A program made the translations under genes and the position numbers. 17,754 nt of DNA from Clostridia bacterium (lineage in GTDB: Bacteria; Bacillota_A; Clostridia; Oscillospirales; CAG-272), in assembly GCA_017457545.1 (NCBI GenBank), contig JAFTHF010000181.1:1-17754 (forward strand). Direction: 5' to 3'. This document shows positions 1-8,445 of the stretch, piece after piece. Numbering within the stretch: the first letter of the stretch is position 1; every line of letters starts with the position of its first letter. The notes under the pieces are model-generated. The model worked only from the letters and a program-made list of their open reading frames with translations, was not told the origin of the DNA and did not search any database.

Positions 1-27
1 ATCCCCGACACGTGTCGGGGATTTTTG
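1..27 (+). terminator. perfect palindrome plus T-run, likely rho-independent terminator
   Basis: Bases 1-22 form a perfect inverted repeat (arms ATCCCCGACAC and GTGTCGGGGAT) followed directly by TTTTTG. In RNA this would fold as a 9-bp GC-rich stem with an ACGT loop and a short U-run, which is the shape of an intrinsic terminator for a plus-strand gene lying to the left of the window. The minus-strand oxidoreductase gene ends at 36, so the same hairpin may also serve it, but the bases that would form its U-run lie outside the window. Confidence 0.65.
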
Positions 28-35
28 TTTGTATG

Positions 36-1273
36 TTATTTTTCATCTTCCTTAAGAGTGCTTTGGATATACTGATGCATGGATTCGGCAACCACCTTAC
101 TGTGGGCAACGGCCTCAACCACGCTTCTGGCACCGCTTACAACGTCGCCGGATGCGAAAATACCCTGTCTGCTTGTATGACCGTGCTCATCAGCACGTAA
201 AAGTCCTCTTTCGTTTACGTTCTGACCTGTGGTAGAGGAAACGATTACGTGTCTGGGGCCTTGGCTTATGGCGATAATTACGGAGCTGGAGGGCTGGAAC
301 ACATCGCTACCCTCAATTTCTGTAAGATTACCGTTTTCGTCCTCCGTAACTCTACGGAAAATAACACCGTCATCAAGGATTTCAACAGGCTTAAGGTTGT
401 ATCGGAACCTTACACCCTCAAGGGTTGCATATTTGAATTCATACTCACTTGCTGCAGCCTTACCGGTAATAGAGAAGCAGGTAACATTCTGGCTTCCGTT
501 ACGGATAGCTGTTCTTGCCACGTCCATAGCAGCATTACCTGCGCCGATAATAGTAACGTTATCCCCCAGCTTATAAACGTCGGGGTTGGTAAGATAGTTA
601 ATGGCAAAGTGAACATTACCAAGGGTTTCACCCTTGATATGCAGAGAGTTGGCACGCCATACGCCTGTGCCGATAAATATAGCCTTGTATCCGTCACGGA
701 ACAAATCGTCAATGCCGATTGCATCGCCGATACGGATATTTGGACGGATTTTTATACCCTTTAATTCAATATGTCTGTACTGCAAATCCTCTAAAACTCG
801 CTTAGGAAGACGGAATTCGGGGATACCGTACCTTAAAATTCCACCGATTTTATCCTTGCTTTCAAAGATAGTAACCTGATAGCCGTATCTTGCAAGAATA
901 ATGGAGATTGTAAGCCCTGCAGGGCCGGAGCCTACAATTGCAACCTTATGGCCGTTTGAGGGTGCAGGACCCTTGACCATTTTAGGTGCGTAGGCGTTTG
1001 AAATATAGCTTTCGATTGCAGAAAAGTGAACGGGATTTCCCTTTTTTGCAAGGACACAGTGACCCTCGCATTGCTTTTCGTGGTTGCAGATAAGACTGCA
1101 GATGGTTGTAAGAGGGTTATTGAAGAAAAGCATTCTTCCTGCCTCATCAAGCTTGTTTTCCTTAAGAAGCTTTATAACCTGTGGAATAGGCGTACCTATG
1201 GGACAGCCCTTTATACGGTTGGATTTTTACACTCAAGGCAGCGATTTGCTTCATCAAGAATATGTAATGCCAT
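36..1273 (-). pseudogene. GltD-like NAD(P)/FAD-dependent oxidoreductase, frameshifted near its N-terminus
   Basis: This gene resembles the small subunit of glutamate synthase and its stand-alone relatives, which pass electrons between NAD(P)H, FAD and a partner. The full reading starts at ATG 1273 (AGGAG ribosome site just upstream, 18 bases after tadA). It begins MALHILDEANRCLECKNPT, then loses frame: one base is missing between 1216 and 1217, inside what should be the TGT codon for Cys20. Restoring it gives C12-x2-C15-x4-C20-x3-C24, the usual N-terminal Fe-S cysteine set, and a 412-residue protein whose length divides evenly. The remaining frame (ATG 1133 onward) has the second cysteine group (ICSLICNHEKQCEGHC), an FAD motif VAIVGSGPAGL, a nucleotide motif VTIIGAGNAAMDVA and the C-terminal GIFASGDVVSGA motif. 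It is either a recent pseudogene or carries a sequence error. An internal start at 1133 would lose the first cluster. Confidence 0.85.
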
Positions 1274-1291
1274 TTGTACTCCTATTCTTAA

Positions 1292-1747
1292 TTATTTGTT
1301 TCTTTTTTTCTTAAAAAATTCAGTTAAAAGAGAAGCACATTCCTCCTTAAGCACCCCACCCTCAACCGTAGGCTTATATAGGGGATACTCCGTAAGATTA
1401 AGCATAGTTCCAAAGGCTCCTGCCTTATCGTCATATGCTCCGAAAACTACTCTTTCAATACGTGAATTTACAATTGCCCCTGCACACATGGGACAGGGCT
1501 CAAGGGTTACGTAAAGGGTGCATCTTGTCAGTCGCCAGCCTCCTAAAGCCCGACACGTGTCGTTAATCAGCTTTATTTCTGCGTGGGAGAGAGGATTTTT
1601 ATCTCCCTCACGGCTGTTTCTTGATCTTGCAATTATTTCACCGTCACGCACCATAACTGCGCCAACAGGCACTTCATCACTTTCGGCAGCAAGACACGCC
1701 TCCTTCAGCGCCTCCCTCATATATAAAATGTCAAGCTCACTTATCAT
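1292..1747 (-). CDS. tadA: tRNA-specific adenosine deaminase TadA
   Basis: TadA converts adenosine-34 to inosine in the tRNA-Arg(ACG) wobble position, a cytoplasmic and normally essential reaction. The 151-residue length is normal for the family. The zinc-binding deaminase signature is complete: a HAE motif in SHAEIKLI supplies the His ligand and the catalytic Glu, and LEPCPMCAGAI supplies the two Cys ligands. The family block GGWRL also precedes CTLYVTLEP. The start ATG overlaps the stop of the upstream topoisomerase gene (ATGA), so the two are translationally coupled. A 12-base palindrome inside the gene (1551-1562) shares 14 bases with the terminator-like palindrome at the left edge, but it fits the coding frame (NDTCRAL). 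Confusion with another deaminase (guanine or cytidine) is unlikely given these blocks. Confidence 0.95.
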   Translation of the reverse strand: MISELDILYMREALKEACLAAESDEVPVGAVMVRDGEIIARSRNSREGDKNPLSHAEIKLINDTCRALGGWRLTRCTLYVTLEPCPMCAGAIVNSRIERVVFGAYDDKAGAFGTMLNLTEYPLYKPTVEGGVLKEECASLLTEFFKKKRNK

Positions 1748-3732
1748 ATATCGGCAAGGTCCATATACTTTGCGCCGTTTTGGGCGATAAATTCCTTACG
1801 TGCCACAATATCGTCACCCAACAGAGTTTCAAACATAATTCTTGTCTGTTCCTCATCGGCGGGATTTACCTGAATAAGACGGCGTGTTTCGGGATTCATA
1901 GTTGTCTGCCACATCATCTCAGGCTCATTTTCACCAAGTCCCTTGGAGCGCTGAATTGTATATTTCTGCTCCCCAAGCTCATCAAGAATCTTGGATTTTT
2001 CCGCCTCGCTGTAGGCAAAGTATATCTTATCCTTAGAGGTTGTGATTTCGTAAAGAGGAGATTCGGCAATATAAACCTTGCCCTCCTTAATAAGAGTAGG
2101 CAACAGACGGTAGAACATAGTAAGAAGCAAGGTTCTTATCTGGAAGCCGTCCTCGTCGGCATCGGTGCAGATTATAATTCTGCGCCATCTTAAATTGTCA
2201 AGGTTAAAGGCGGAAACCTCATCCTTCTTCGCCTTGACCTCAGCGCCACAGCCGATAACCTTAAGAAGGTCAACGATAATATCGTTTTTAAATATCTGAT
2301 CGTAGGTGCTCTTAAGACAGTTAAGAGTCTTACCTCTTACAGGGATAATCGCCTGGAAGTCTGCATCTCTGCCAAGCTTACAGGAGGTAAGGGCAGAGTC
2401 ACCCTCAACTATATAAAGCTCACGCTTGTTAATATCCTTTGAGCGACAGGAAACAAACTTTTCCACATTGTTTGAAAAATCTGTGGTGGTGGCAAGCTTC
2501 TTCTTTAGGTCAAGTCTTGCTGTTTCGGCTCTTTCACGGGAGCGCTTGTTTACTAACACCTGATTAGCAAAAAGCTCTGCCTGTGCTGAATTTTCCGTAA
2601 AGTAGATTGAGAGCTTTTTACGCATAAAGTCGCAAAGGGCGTCCTCAATAAACTTATTTGTAATAGACTTTTTAGTCTGATTTTCGTAGGAGGTCTGGGT
2701 GGAAATACTGTTGATAATAAGAACAAGACAGTCCTGAATATCGGTAAAGGTTATTCTTGATTCGTTACGTGAGTATTTTCCGCTTTCCTTAATAAATCTG
2801 TCAAGCTCTGTGGTAAATGCACGCTTAACAGCCTTATCGGGTGAGCCGCCGTGCTCAAGGAAGCTGGAGTTATGATAATACTCAAGCTTGCTTACGGTGT
2901 TTGACACGCAGAAGGAAATCTCAGCCTGAAGGCTGTAGTCCTCCTTATCCTCACGGTCACGGCCCTTAGCCTCCATAGTCCAAAGGAGGGGAGGAGTAAG
3001 GGTATTATCGTTTGTAATTTCCTGAATATAGTCGGAAATACCGTTTTCGTAGTAATATTCCGTAGCTTCAAACTTGGTTTCTGTCTTCTGGAAGCGAAGC
3101 ACAAGCTTAACGCCCTTATTTACAACTGCCTGCTTATGAAGAACCTCTTTAAAATGCTCCTCAGGGATTTTAATATCGGTAAATACCTCAATGTCGGGGC
3201 GCCAACGGGTAAGAGTACCTGTGCGCTGAAGCTTTTTATCCTCAATGGGAGTAGTCTTAAGCTCACCCTTTGCCTTACCCTTTTTAAAGTGCATTTCGGA
3301 CACAGTATCCTTTTTAAAGGAATACACGTCCATAAACTCAGAGGAATACTGGGTAGCGCAGGCGCCAAGACCGTTTAAGCCAAGGGAAAACTTGTACGCA
3401 CCCTTGTCGCTGTTATTGTTATACTTACCTCCTGCGTAAAGCTCACAGTAGATAAGCTCCCAGTTATATCTCTTTTCCTTTTCGTTATATCCAAGGGGAA
3501 CACCGCGTCCACGGTCGTCCACCTCAATAGTATGGTCCTTGTATACTGTAACGGTAATAACCTTACCGTAGCCCTCACGGGATTCGTCAAGTGAGTTTGA
3601 TAGTATTTCAAAGAAGGAGTGCTGACAGCCCTCAAGTCCGTCGGAGCCGAATATAACCGCAGGGCGTTTACGCACACGGTCAGCGCCCTTTAAGGACGTA
3701 ATGGTCTGGTCATTATACTGTTTAGTAGCCAT
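1744..3732 (-). CDS. type IIA DNA topoisomerase subunit B (GyrB/ParE type)
   Basis: This is the ATP-hydrolysing B subunit of a gyrase or topoisomerase IV-like enzyme, which works with an A subunit to pass DNA duplexes through each other. The start at 3732 (MATKQYNDQT) has a strong AGGAGGA site. An in-frame ATG at 3846 would add 38 residues lying over the promoter and is rejected. The 662-residue protein shows a GHKL ATPase N-box (E42-N46, FEILSNSLDE), D73-x-G-x-G77, the GLNGLGA lid at 118-124, a QTK loop (ENQTKKS), and a TOPRIM domain with E443GD and D524ADEDG. One difference: after EGDSA the usual GG is replaced by LTSCK. No A-subunit gene adjoins it; the next gene upstream is divergent and the next downstream is tadA. 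I cannot assign it to gyrase or topoisomerase IV from sequence alone. Confidence 0.9.
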   Translation of the reverse strand: MATKQYNDQTITSLKGADRVRKRPAVIFGSDGLEGCQHSFFEILSNSLDESREGYGKVITVTVYKDHTIEVDDRGRGVPLGYNEKEKRYNWELIYCELYAGGKYNNNSDKGAYKFSLGLNGLGACATQYSSEFMDVYSFKKDTVSEMHFKKGKAKGELKTTPIEDKKLQRTGTLTRWRPDIEVFTDIKIPEEHFKEVLHKQAVVNKGVKLVLRFQKTETKFEATEYYYENGISDYIQEITNDNTLTPPLLWTMEAKGRDREDKEDYSLQAEISFCVSNTVSKLEYYHNSSFLEHGGSPDKAVKRAFTTELDRFIKESGKYSRNESRITFTDIQDCLVLIINSISTQTSYENQTKKSITNKFIEDALCDFMRKKLSIYFTENSAQAELFANQVLVNKRSRERAETARLDLKKKLATTTDFSNNVEKFVSCRSKDINKRELYIVEGDSALTSCKLGRDADFQAIIPVRGKTLNCLKSTYDQIFKNDIIVDLLKVIGCGAEVKAKKDEVSAFNLDNLRWRRIIICTDADEDGFQIRTLLLTMFYRLLPTLIKEGKVYIAESPLYEITTSKDKIYFAYSEAEKSKILDELGEQKYTIQRSKGLGENEPEMMWQTTMNPETRRLIQVNPADEEQTRIMFETLLGDDIVARKEFIAQNGAKYMDLADI

Positions 3733-3763
3733 ATTTTCCTCCTGTAAGTAGTCTAACATATTT

Positions 3764-3792
3764 ATTTTAACATAGTAAAATTTATTTTTCAA
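3764..3792 (-). promoter_or_regulatory. promoter of the topoisomerase-tadA-oxidoreductase operon
   Basis: Read on the minus strand, TTGAAA (3787-3792) is followed after 17 bases by TAAAAT (3764-3769). That places a transcription start about 25 bases ahead of the ATG at 3732, with the AGGAGGA ribosome site between. The surrounding sequence is very AT-rich, as expected for a Bacillota vegetative promoter. It is divergent from the promoter at 3858-3886. Confidence 0.65.
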
Positions 3793-3857
3793 GTATAAAA
3801 TATTTAGGGTACAGGGCTGAAATCGGGACAAAAGCATTATTGCCATATTCTTTTAAC

Positions 3858-3886
3858 TTGACAAAAAAAGATGCGTATAGTATTAT
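3858..3886 (+). promoter_or_regulatory. promoter of the gtrA-queG-addBA operon
   Basis: An exact TTGACA (3858-3863) and TATTAT (3881-3886) are separated by 17 bases, about 50 bases before the first ATG at 3934. The leader contains a short TGGCT-A-AGCCA dyad at 3903-3913 of unknown meaning. No other comparable promoter was seen before the addition of genes up to 13261, so this one may serve the whole six-gene run. Confidence 0.75.
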
Positions 3887-3933
3887 ATTATTAGCAAATA
3901 CGTGGCTAAGCCAAAAAGGAAAAGGGTAGGATA

Positions 3934-4359
3934 ATGAAAAAAATATTTGAGCTTTACAGAAAATACAAGGAAATATTCTGGTATCTTGTGGTAGGTGGAC
4001 TTACTACTCTTGTTTCCTACGGCACCTTTGCCCTTTTTGTAAGCCTGTTTAATATGAACGCCACCCTTTCAGAGGCGCTTTCCTGGGCGTGCGCTGTTTT
4101 GTTTGCTTATCCCACAAATAAGCTTTTAGTGTTTGAAAACCACTCTAAGAATATTCTTAAGGAGTTTTGCTCCTTTGTTCTTTCAAGGGTAGCAACGGGT
4201 GTATTCGGAGTTTTGTTTATCTTACTCTTTGTAGATACTCTCGGTGGCAACGAATATCTTATGAAGGCGATTTCCAGCGTAGTGATTTTAGTCCTCAACT
4301 ACGTCTTTTCAAAGCTTATTACCTTCCGTAAGAAAAAGGATACGGAGGATAAGGAATGA
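3934..4359 (+). CDS. GtrA-family small membrane protein
   Basis: GtrA-family proteins are small four-helix membrane proteins, best known as putative flippases for lipid-linked sugars in O-antigen or cell-wall glycan modification. The 141-residue protein has a basic amphipathic start, then four hydrophobic stretches at about 15-38, 46-63, 78-102 and 109-130, and a highly charged tail (RKKKDTEDKE). The block YLVVGGLTTLVSYGTFALF is typical of the family's first helix, and WACAVLFAYPTNKLLVF and LNYVFSKLITFRKK match the family's usual second and last helix endings. The ATG at 3934 follows an AAGGGTAGG ribosome site, and its stop overlaps the queG start (ATGA). No glycosyltransferase partner lies in the window, so its substrate is unknown. 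Confidence 0.85.
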   Translation: MKKIFELYRKYKEIFWYLVVGGLTTLVSYGTFALFVSLFNMNATLSEALSWACAVLFAYPTNKLLVFENHSKNILKEFCSFVLSRVATGVFGVLFILLFVDTLGGNEYLMKAISSVVILVLNYVFSKLITFRKKKDTEDKE

Positions 4360-5183
4360 AGAGCTTTTTTGAAAAGAGAAGCATTGAGCTTTATGCCCAC
4401 GTTCCTCTTTCCCGATGCAAGATAATAAAAAAATACCTTCTTGAAAGAGAGGGATTTTGCGAAAAGGATAACGTAATTATGATTTTGCTCCCGTACAGGA
4501 GCAAAAATCAACCGAAAAATCTGTCGGTCTACGCATCGGTAAGAGATTACCACAAATATGTGGAAAATTTACGCAGAGAGCTTATTGAATATATAAAAAA
4601 TCGATACCCTGTGGCTAAAATTCAGCTTTTTGCCGACCATTCTCCCATTGATGAGGTCCATGCAGCCTGTATAAGTGGACTTGGCTTTATCGGCAGAAAC
4701 GGTCTTTTGATTAACGAAAAATATTCGTCCTTTGTTTTTCTTTGCGAGATTATAACGGATTTATCTCCAATGGAGCTTGGAATCGAAGAATATAGAGAAA
4801 AAGGTGTTAGAACGTGCATGAATTGCGGTGCATGCGCCCGTCTGTGCCCCTCTAACTGTATGGACGAAAGGGACCCCCGTCCAAAGACGGAATGTCTTTC
4901 TGCTATTACACAGAAAAAGGGTGAGCTTACAGATAAGGAAATAGAAATGATGCTGAAAAACGGCAGCATCTGGGGCTGCGATGTATGTCAAAATGTCTGT
5001 CCGTATACAAAAAATGCGTCCTTTACTCCCATTTCCTATTTTGATGAGGGCATAATTACGGAGCTTGATACAGCTACACTTGATAATATGTCCGAGGAGG
5101 AGTTTCTTTCCCGTCCCTTTTCGTGGAGAGGCAGAGGTGTTATAAGACGCAACACCTTAATTTACGATAACAGCAAGAAATAA
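4356..5183 (+). CDS. queG: epoxyqueuosine reductase QueG (short form)
   Basis: QueG is a cobalamin-dependent iron-sulfur enzyme that reduces epoxyqueuosine to queuosine at the wobble base of certain tRNAs. The 275-residue protein has the DUF1730-type N-terminal part, with ADHSPIDEVHAACISGLGFIGRNGLLI around residues 93-119 matching the family's conserved D-x-x-P-x-x-E / GLG-x-IG-x-N block. It also has two ferredoxin-like cysteine sets: C154-x2-C157-x2-C160-x3-C164P and C208-x2-C211-x3-C215P, plus C180 in the block that reads RRCISYLTIE in many homologues. It is shorter than the roughly 380-residue E. coli and Bacillus proteins, ending soon after the second cluster. That suggests loss of the C-terminal HEAT-like tRNA-binding part, as I believe is common in clostridial forms. 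The start overlaps the gtrA stop; addB follows after 19 bases. Confidence 0.9.
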   Translation: MKSFFEKRSIELYAHVPLSRCKIIKKYLLEREGFCEKDNVIMILLPYRSKNQPKNLSVYASVRDYHKYVENLRRELIEYIKNRYPVAKIQLFADHSPIDEVHAACISGLGFIGRNGLLINEKYSSFVFLCEIITDLSPMELGIEEYREKGVRTCMNCGACARLCPSNCMDERDPRPKTECLSAITQKKGELTDKEIEMMLKNGSIWGCDVCQNVCPYTKNASFTPISYFDEGIITELDTATLDNMSEEEFLSRPFSWRGRGVIRRNTLIYDNSKK

Positions 5184-5202
5184 TGCTGAGAAAGGAGAAA
5201 AT

Positions 5203-8200
5203 ATGCTTACTGTTTTATACGGCAAGGTGGGTACAGGTAAAAGCACCCGTATTCTTGAAATGATAAAAAAGGATTGCGAAAATAAGAAGCAGTCCTATCT
5301 AATAGTGCCGGAGCAGAAGACGGTTATTTCCGAAAGGGATATTGCTGCATATCTTTCTCCCTCTGCACAGCTTTATACCGAGGCTATAAACTTTACCCGT
5401 CTTTCAAATAAGCTGTTCCGTATTTACGGTGGCTTAAGATATAACTACATAACCAAAAACGGAAAAAGCCTTATTATGTACAGGGCGCTTTGCGAGGTGC
5501 GTGAGGGCCTTTCAGAGTACAGAATCGCAAAGGGCAGAGAGCGTACAGCTGTTAAGATGTTTCTTGATGCCATAGGTGAGCTTAAGACCTACGATATTTC
5601 TGAGGATATGCTGCTTGATGCTATGGAAAAAACGGACAATCCTCGCCTACGTAACAGGCTTAAGGACTTGATTTTGGTAAACAGCGTATATGAGCGTATT
5701 CTGTATGAGCGCTATTCAGACCCCTACGACGATATACTTATGCTTATTAAAAAGCTGCGTGAAAACAGCTTTTTTAAGGGTGCAAATGTTTATATTGATT
5801 CCTTTTACGGCTTTACGGGAGGTCAGCTTAAGGTAATTTATGAGATTGCGGCCCAGTGTGATAATCTGGTAATTTCCCTTGATATGCCTCTTGACGCGCA
5901 GCCTCTTCAGTACGCAAGAATAGGTAAAACAGCCGAGCAGCTTGAGCAAATGGCAAAGCGTCTTGGCACAAAAATAAACAAGATAAGCCTTGAAAGAGAT
6001 TATCAGCATACTAACCCTGCAATAGAGGAGCTTTGCGATAAAATCTGGGATTTTTCCGCACAGAGTGTGGATAATTACGAAAATATTGAGCTTATTTTAC
6101 CTGAGGACGAGTTTGATGAGTGCGATTATGTAGCATCAAAAATCAGCAGCCTTATAAGGAAGGGCTACCGATATTCACAGATTGCTGTTGTAATGCGTAA
6201 TGCAGAGGCATACCGTGGAATTATAGATTTCGCTCTTGATAAATACAAGATACCCTTCTTTTTAAGCGATAAGACAGGCCTTATGTCAAAGCCCCTTGTG
6301 CGTATGATTTTCTCAGCTCTTGAGTCAATTAACAGCTACAGGGTACAGGATATCGGAGCTTTTATAAAGAGTGGATATCTTGATATTGACAAGGGTGCAG
6401 GAGATGAGCTTGAGGAATATATGTATCGCTGGAATATACAGGGCAGACGAAAGGTGGAGGGCGACGAATACTGGAGCGCCAATCCCGACGGATACGTTGA
6501 AAGCCCCACTATACAGCAAATGGACACCCTTGCAAGAATTCACGAGGCGAGAGACAAGGTGCTTACCTCCCTTGCTCCCTTACGTGATGCATTTGATAAA
6601 AAATCAAGCTGTAAGGAGCTTCTGAAAGCCCTTTATAGCTTTCTTGAGAGCCTGAAAATAAAAGAAAAGCTGGATAAGGAAATAAAAAACGCATCTAAGG
6701 ATGAGGCAATAGAGATTTCCCAGCTTTATACAAAGCTTATAAATACCCTTGATACGGTTTACGATATTATGGGTGATGATATTTTAAGCCCCGAGGATTT
6801 TGCATCTGTATTAAGATACGGCCTTGACGGCGTATCTATCGGCTCTATCCCCACAGGCGAGGACAAGGTTACAGTAGGCGAGGCATCGGGCATTCGTGCA
6901 AAAAACATCGGACACGTGTTTGTTTTAGGCGCAACTGCAGGGTCTTTCCCTGCCGATATAGCTGATGACGGCTTCTTTAGCGATGTGGATAAGACAGAGC
7001 TTGAATCAATGGGCATAATTCTTTCCTCACTTAACGACGTAAGATCAGACGATGAGCTTCTTAATTTTAAAAACGCTCTTGCCCTTGCATCGGAGGGAAT
7101 TACGGTTTTGTCACCGAAAAGCAGCATACGTGGTGGAAAAAATGAGCCATCAATGGGCTTTACCCGTATAAAAGAGCTTCTTTCGGGAATTACACCTACG
7201 GATACAAGCAGACTTCCCTTATACGAAAGAATATATTCCGAGGATATAGCAAGAGAATATCTTTCCTTTGAAAAGTCCCCCACCACAGAGGCAATTTCAA
7301 ATATTCTCGGTGAGAAAATCGAAAACGGCGGCTTTACAAACGATGAGGTTTGTCTTGATAAGGAGGATGCTGGGCGCATCTTTACGAATTATTTAAGCCT
7401 TAGCCAGTCAAGAATAGAAACCTATGTTAAGTGCCACTTCAAATATTATTGCGACTACCTTTTAGGTCTTAAGGGCGCAAAAAGGTACACCTTTGGCATG
7501 GACCTTATAGGCACACTTACCCATAGTGTGTTTGAGGGATTTTTAAAGAGGGTAAAGGAGGGCAATCTGGCTCTTGATACCCTTACCGATATAGAAATCA
7601 ACGAAATGGTGGATAAAATAATCGAGGAGCAGATAGGCTACCTTTGCAGCATAAACAAGGCAAAAAAGCTTTCAAGGCTTATTGAAAGACTTCGCAGCAA
7701 TCTTTACATTTTTGTTAAGGAGCTTGTTTCCGAGCTTGCACAAAGCCGGTTTACCCCCGAATATTTTGAATTGCCTATGGGAATGAAAAACAGTGAGGTT
7801 CCCCCCTTGCTTTTCAAGGTTGGAGAGAATGCCAAGCTTTCTCTTCACGGCATCTGCGACAGAGTTGACATCTTTAAAAAGGACGGCAACACCTATGTGC
7901 GTGTTGTTGACTATAAGTCGGGCAGTAAGAAATTTACCCTTTCCGATATTTCAATGGGCAAGGGGCTCCAGCTGCTTATATACCTTTATTCCCTTTGTAA
8001 AATGGGTGAGTGTGAGTTTAAGACAAAGCTTGCAGACAATGGACAAATCTTGCCGGCAGGCATTATGTACTTCCCCTTACAGCTTGATAAGACAAGGCTT
8101 GATAAGGAGACCGACCTTGATAGTCAGGAGGCAGACGGTATAGAAAGGTCTGCTGTGTCAGAGGGCATAAGACGTAGCGGTATCTACCTTGACGATGTGG

Positions 8201-8445
8201 AAATTCTCCGTGCGCAGGATAGTGAGCTTAAGGGTAGATTTTTACCTAAGCACGATGCAAGAAGCAAGTCCTCCTTTGCATCATACGAGGAATTTGAAAA
8301 AATCTATGAGGAATTGTCCCTTACTCTTGATGAGATAGGCAGCGCTATGATATCGGGAGATGCCACGGCAAAGCCCAAAATGGAAAATAACAGAAGCATC
8401 TGCGATTACTGTACAAACAGGGCAGTTTGCAGAAGGAGGAAATGA
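5203..8445 (+). CDS. addB: ATP-dependent helicase/nuclease subunit AddB
   Basis: AddB is one half of the AddAB enzyme that processes double-strand DNA breaks for RecA-dependent repair and recognises Chi. The 1080-residue protein starts with a Walker A motif (GKVGTGKST, residues 7-15) and the typical MLTVLYGKVGTGKS opening, followed by the inactive-helicase middle region. The C-terminal RecB-type nuclease shows D886RVD and V-V-D903-Y-K905 motifs, then GLQLLIYLYSL. The four cysteines that hold an Fe-S cluster in AddB are present: C744 upstream of the nuclease, and C1067-x2-C1070-x5-C1076 at the extreme C-terminus, with the same 3 and 6 spacing as known for Bacillus subtilis AddB. The ATG has an AAAGGAG site. 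The stop TGA overlaps the addA start region, indicating coupled 1:1 synthesis. Confidence 0.96.
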   Translation: MLTVLYGKVGTGKSTRILEMIKKDCENKKQSYLIVPEQKTVISERDIAAYLSPSAQLYTEAINFTRLSNKLFRIYGGLRYNYITKNGKSLIMYRALCEVREGLSEYRIAKGRERTAVKMFLDAIGELKTYDISEDMLLDAMEKTDNPRLRNRLKDLILVNSVYERILYERYSDPYDDILMLIKKLRENSFFKGANVYIDSFYGFTGGQLKVIYEIAAQCDNLVISLDMPLDAQPLQYARIGKTAEQLEQMAKRLGTKINKISLERDYQHTNPAIEELCDKIWDFSAQSVDNYENIELILPEDEFDECDYVASKISSLIRKGYRYSQIAVVMRNAEAYRGIIDFALDKYKIPFFLSDKTGLMSKPLVRMIFSALESINSYRVQDIGAFIKSGYLDIDKGAGDELEEYMYRWNIQGRRKVEGDEYWSANPDGYVESPTIQQMDTLARIHEARDKVLTSLAPLRDAFDKKSSCKELLKALYSFLESLKIKEKLDKEIKNASKDEAIEISQLYTKLINTLDTVYDIMGDDILSPEDFASVLRYGLDGVSIGSIPTGEDKVTVGEASGIRAKNIGHVFVLGATAGSFPADIADDGFFSDVDKTELESMGIILSSLNDVRSDDELLNFKNALALASEGITVLSPKSSIRGGKNEPSMGFTRIKELLSGITPTDTSRLPLYERIYSEDIAREYLSFEKSPTTEAISNILGEKIENGGFTNDEVCLDKEDAGRIFTNYLSLSQSRIETYVKCHFKYYCDYLLGLKGAKRYTFGMDLIGTLTHSVFEGFLKRVKEGNLALDTLTDIEINEMVDKIIEEQIGYLCSINKAKKLSRLIERLRSNLYIFVKELVSELAQSRFTPEYFELPMGMKNSEVPPLLFKVGENAKLSLHGICDRVDIFKKDGNTYVRVVDYKSGSKKFTLSDISMGKGLQLLIYLYSLCKMGECEFKTKLADNGQILPAGIMYFPLQLDKTRLDKETDLDSQEADGIERSAVSEGIRRSGIYLDDVEILRAQDSELKGRFLPKHDARSKSSFASYEEFEKIYEELSLTLDEIGSAMISGDATAKPKMENNRSICDYCTNRAVCRRRK

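Noticed and set aside
1200..1225. Programmed ribosomal frameshift in the GltD-like gene
   Set aside because: No slippery heptamer or downstream structure was seen, and a shift at this point would replace the cysteine that the family needs.
1551..1562. Palindrome in tadA as a sign of an inserted mobile repeat
   Set aside because: The frame and family residues (NDTCRALGGWRL) continue across it without extra sequence, so nothing was inserted.
3733..3846. Longer start of the topoisomerase at 3846
   Set aside because: The extra 38 residues lie on the AT-rich promoter; the ATG at 3732 has a strong AGGAGGA site and the usual family start.
3903..3913. TGGCT-A-AGCCA dyad in the gtrA leader as an operator
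   Set aside because: Only 5-bp arms, a single occurrence, and no regulator nearby; not enough support.
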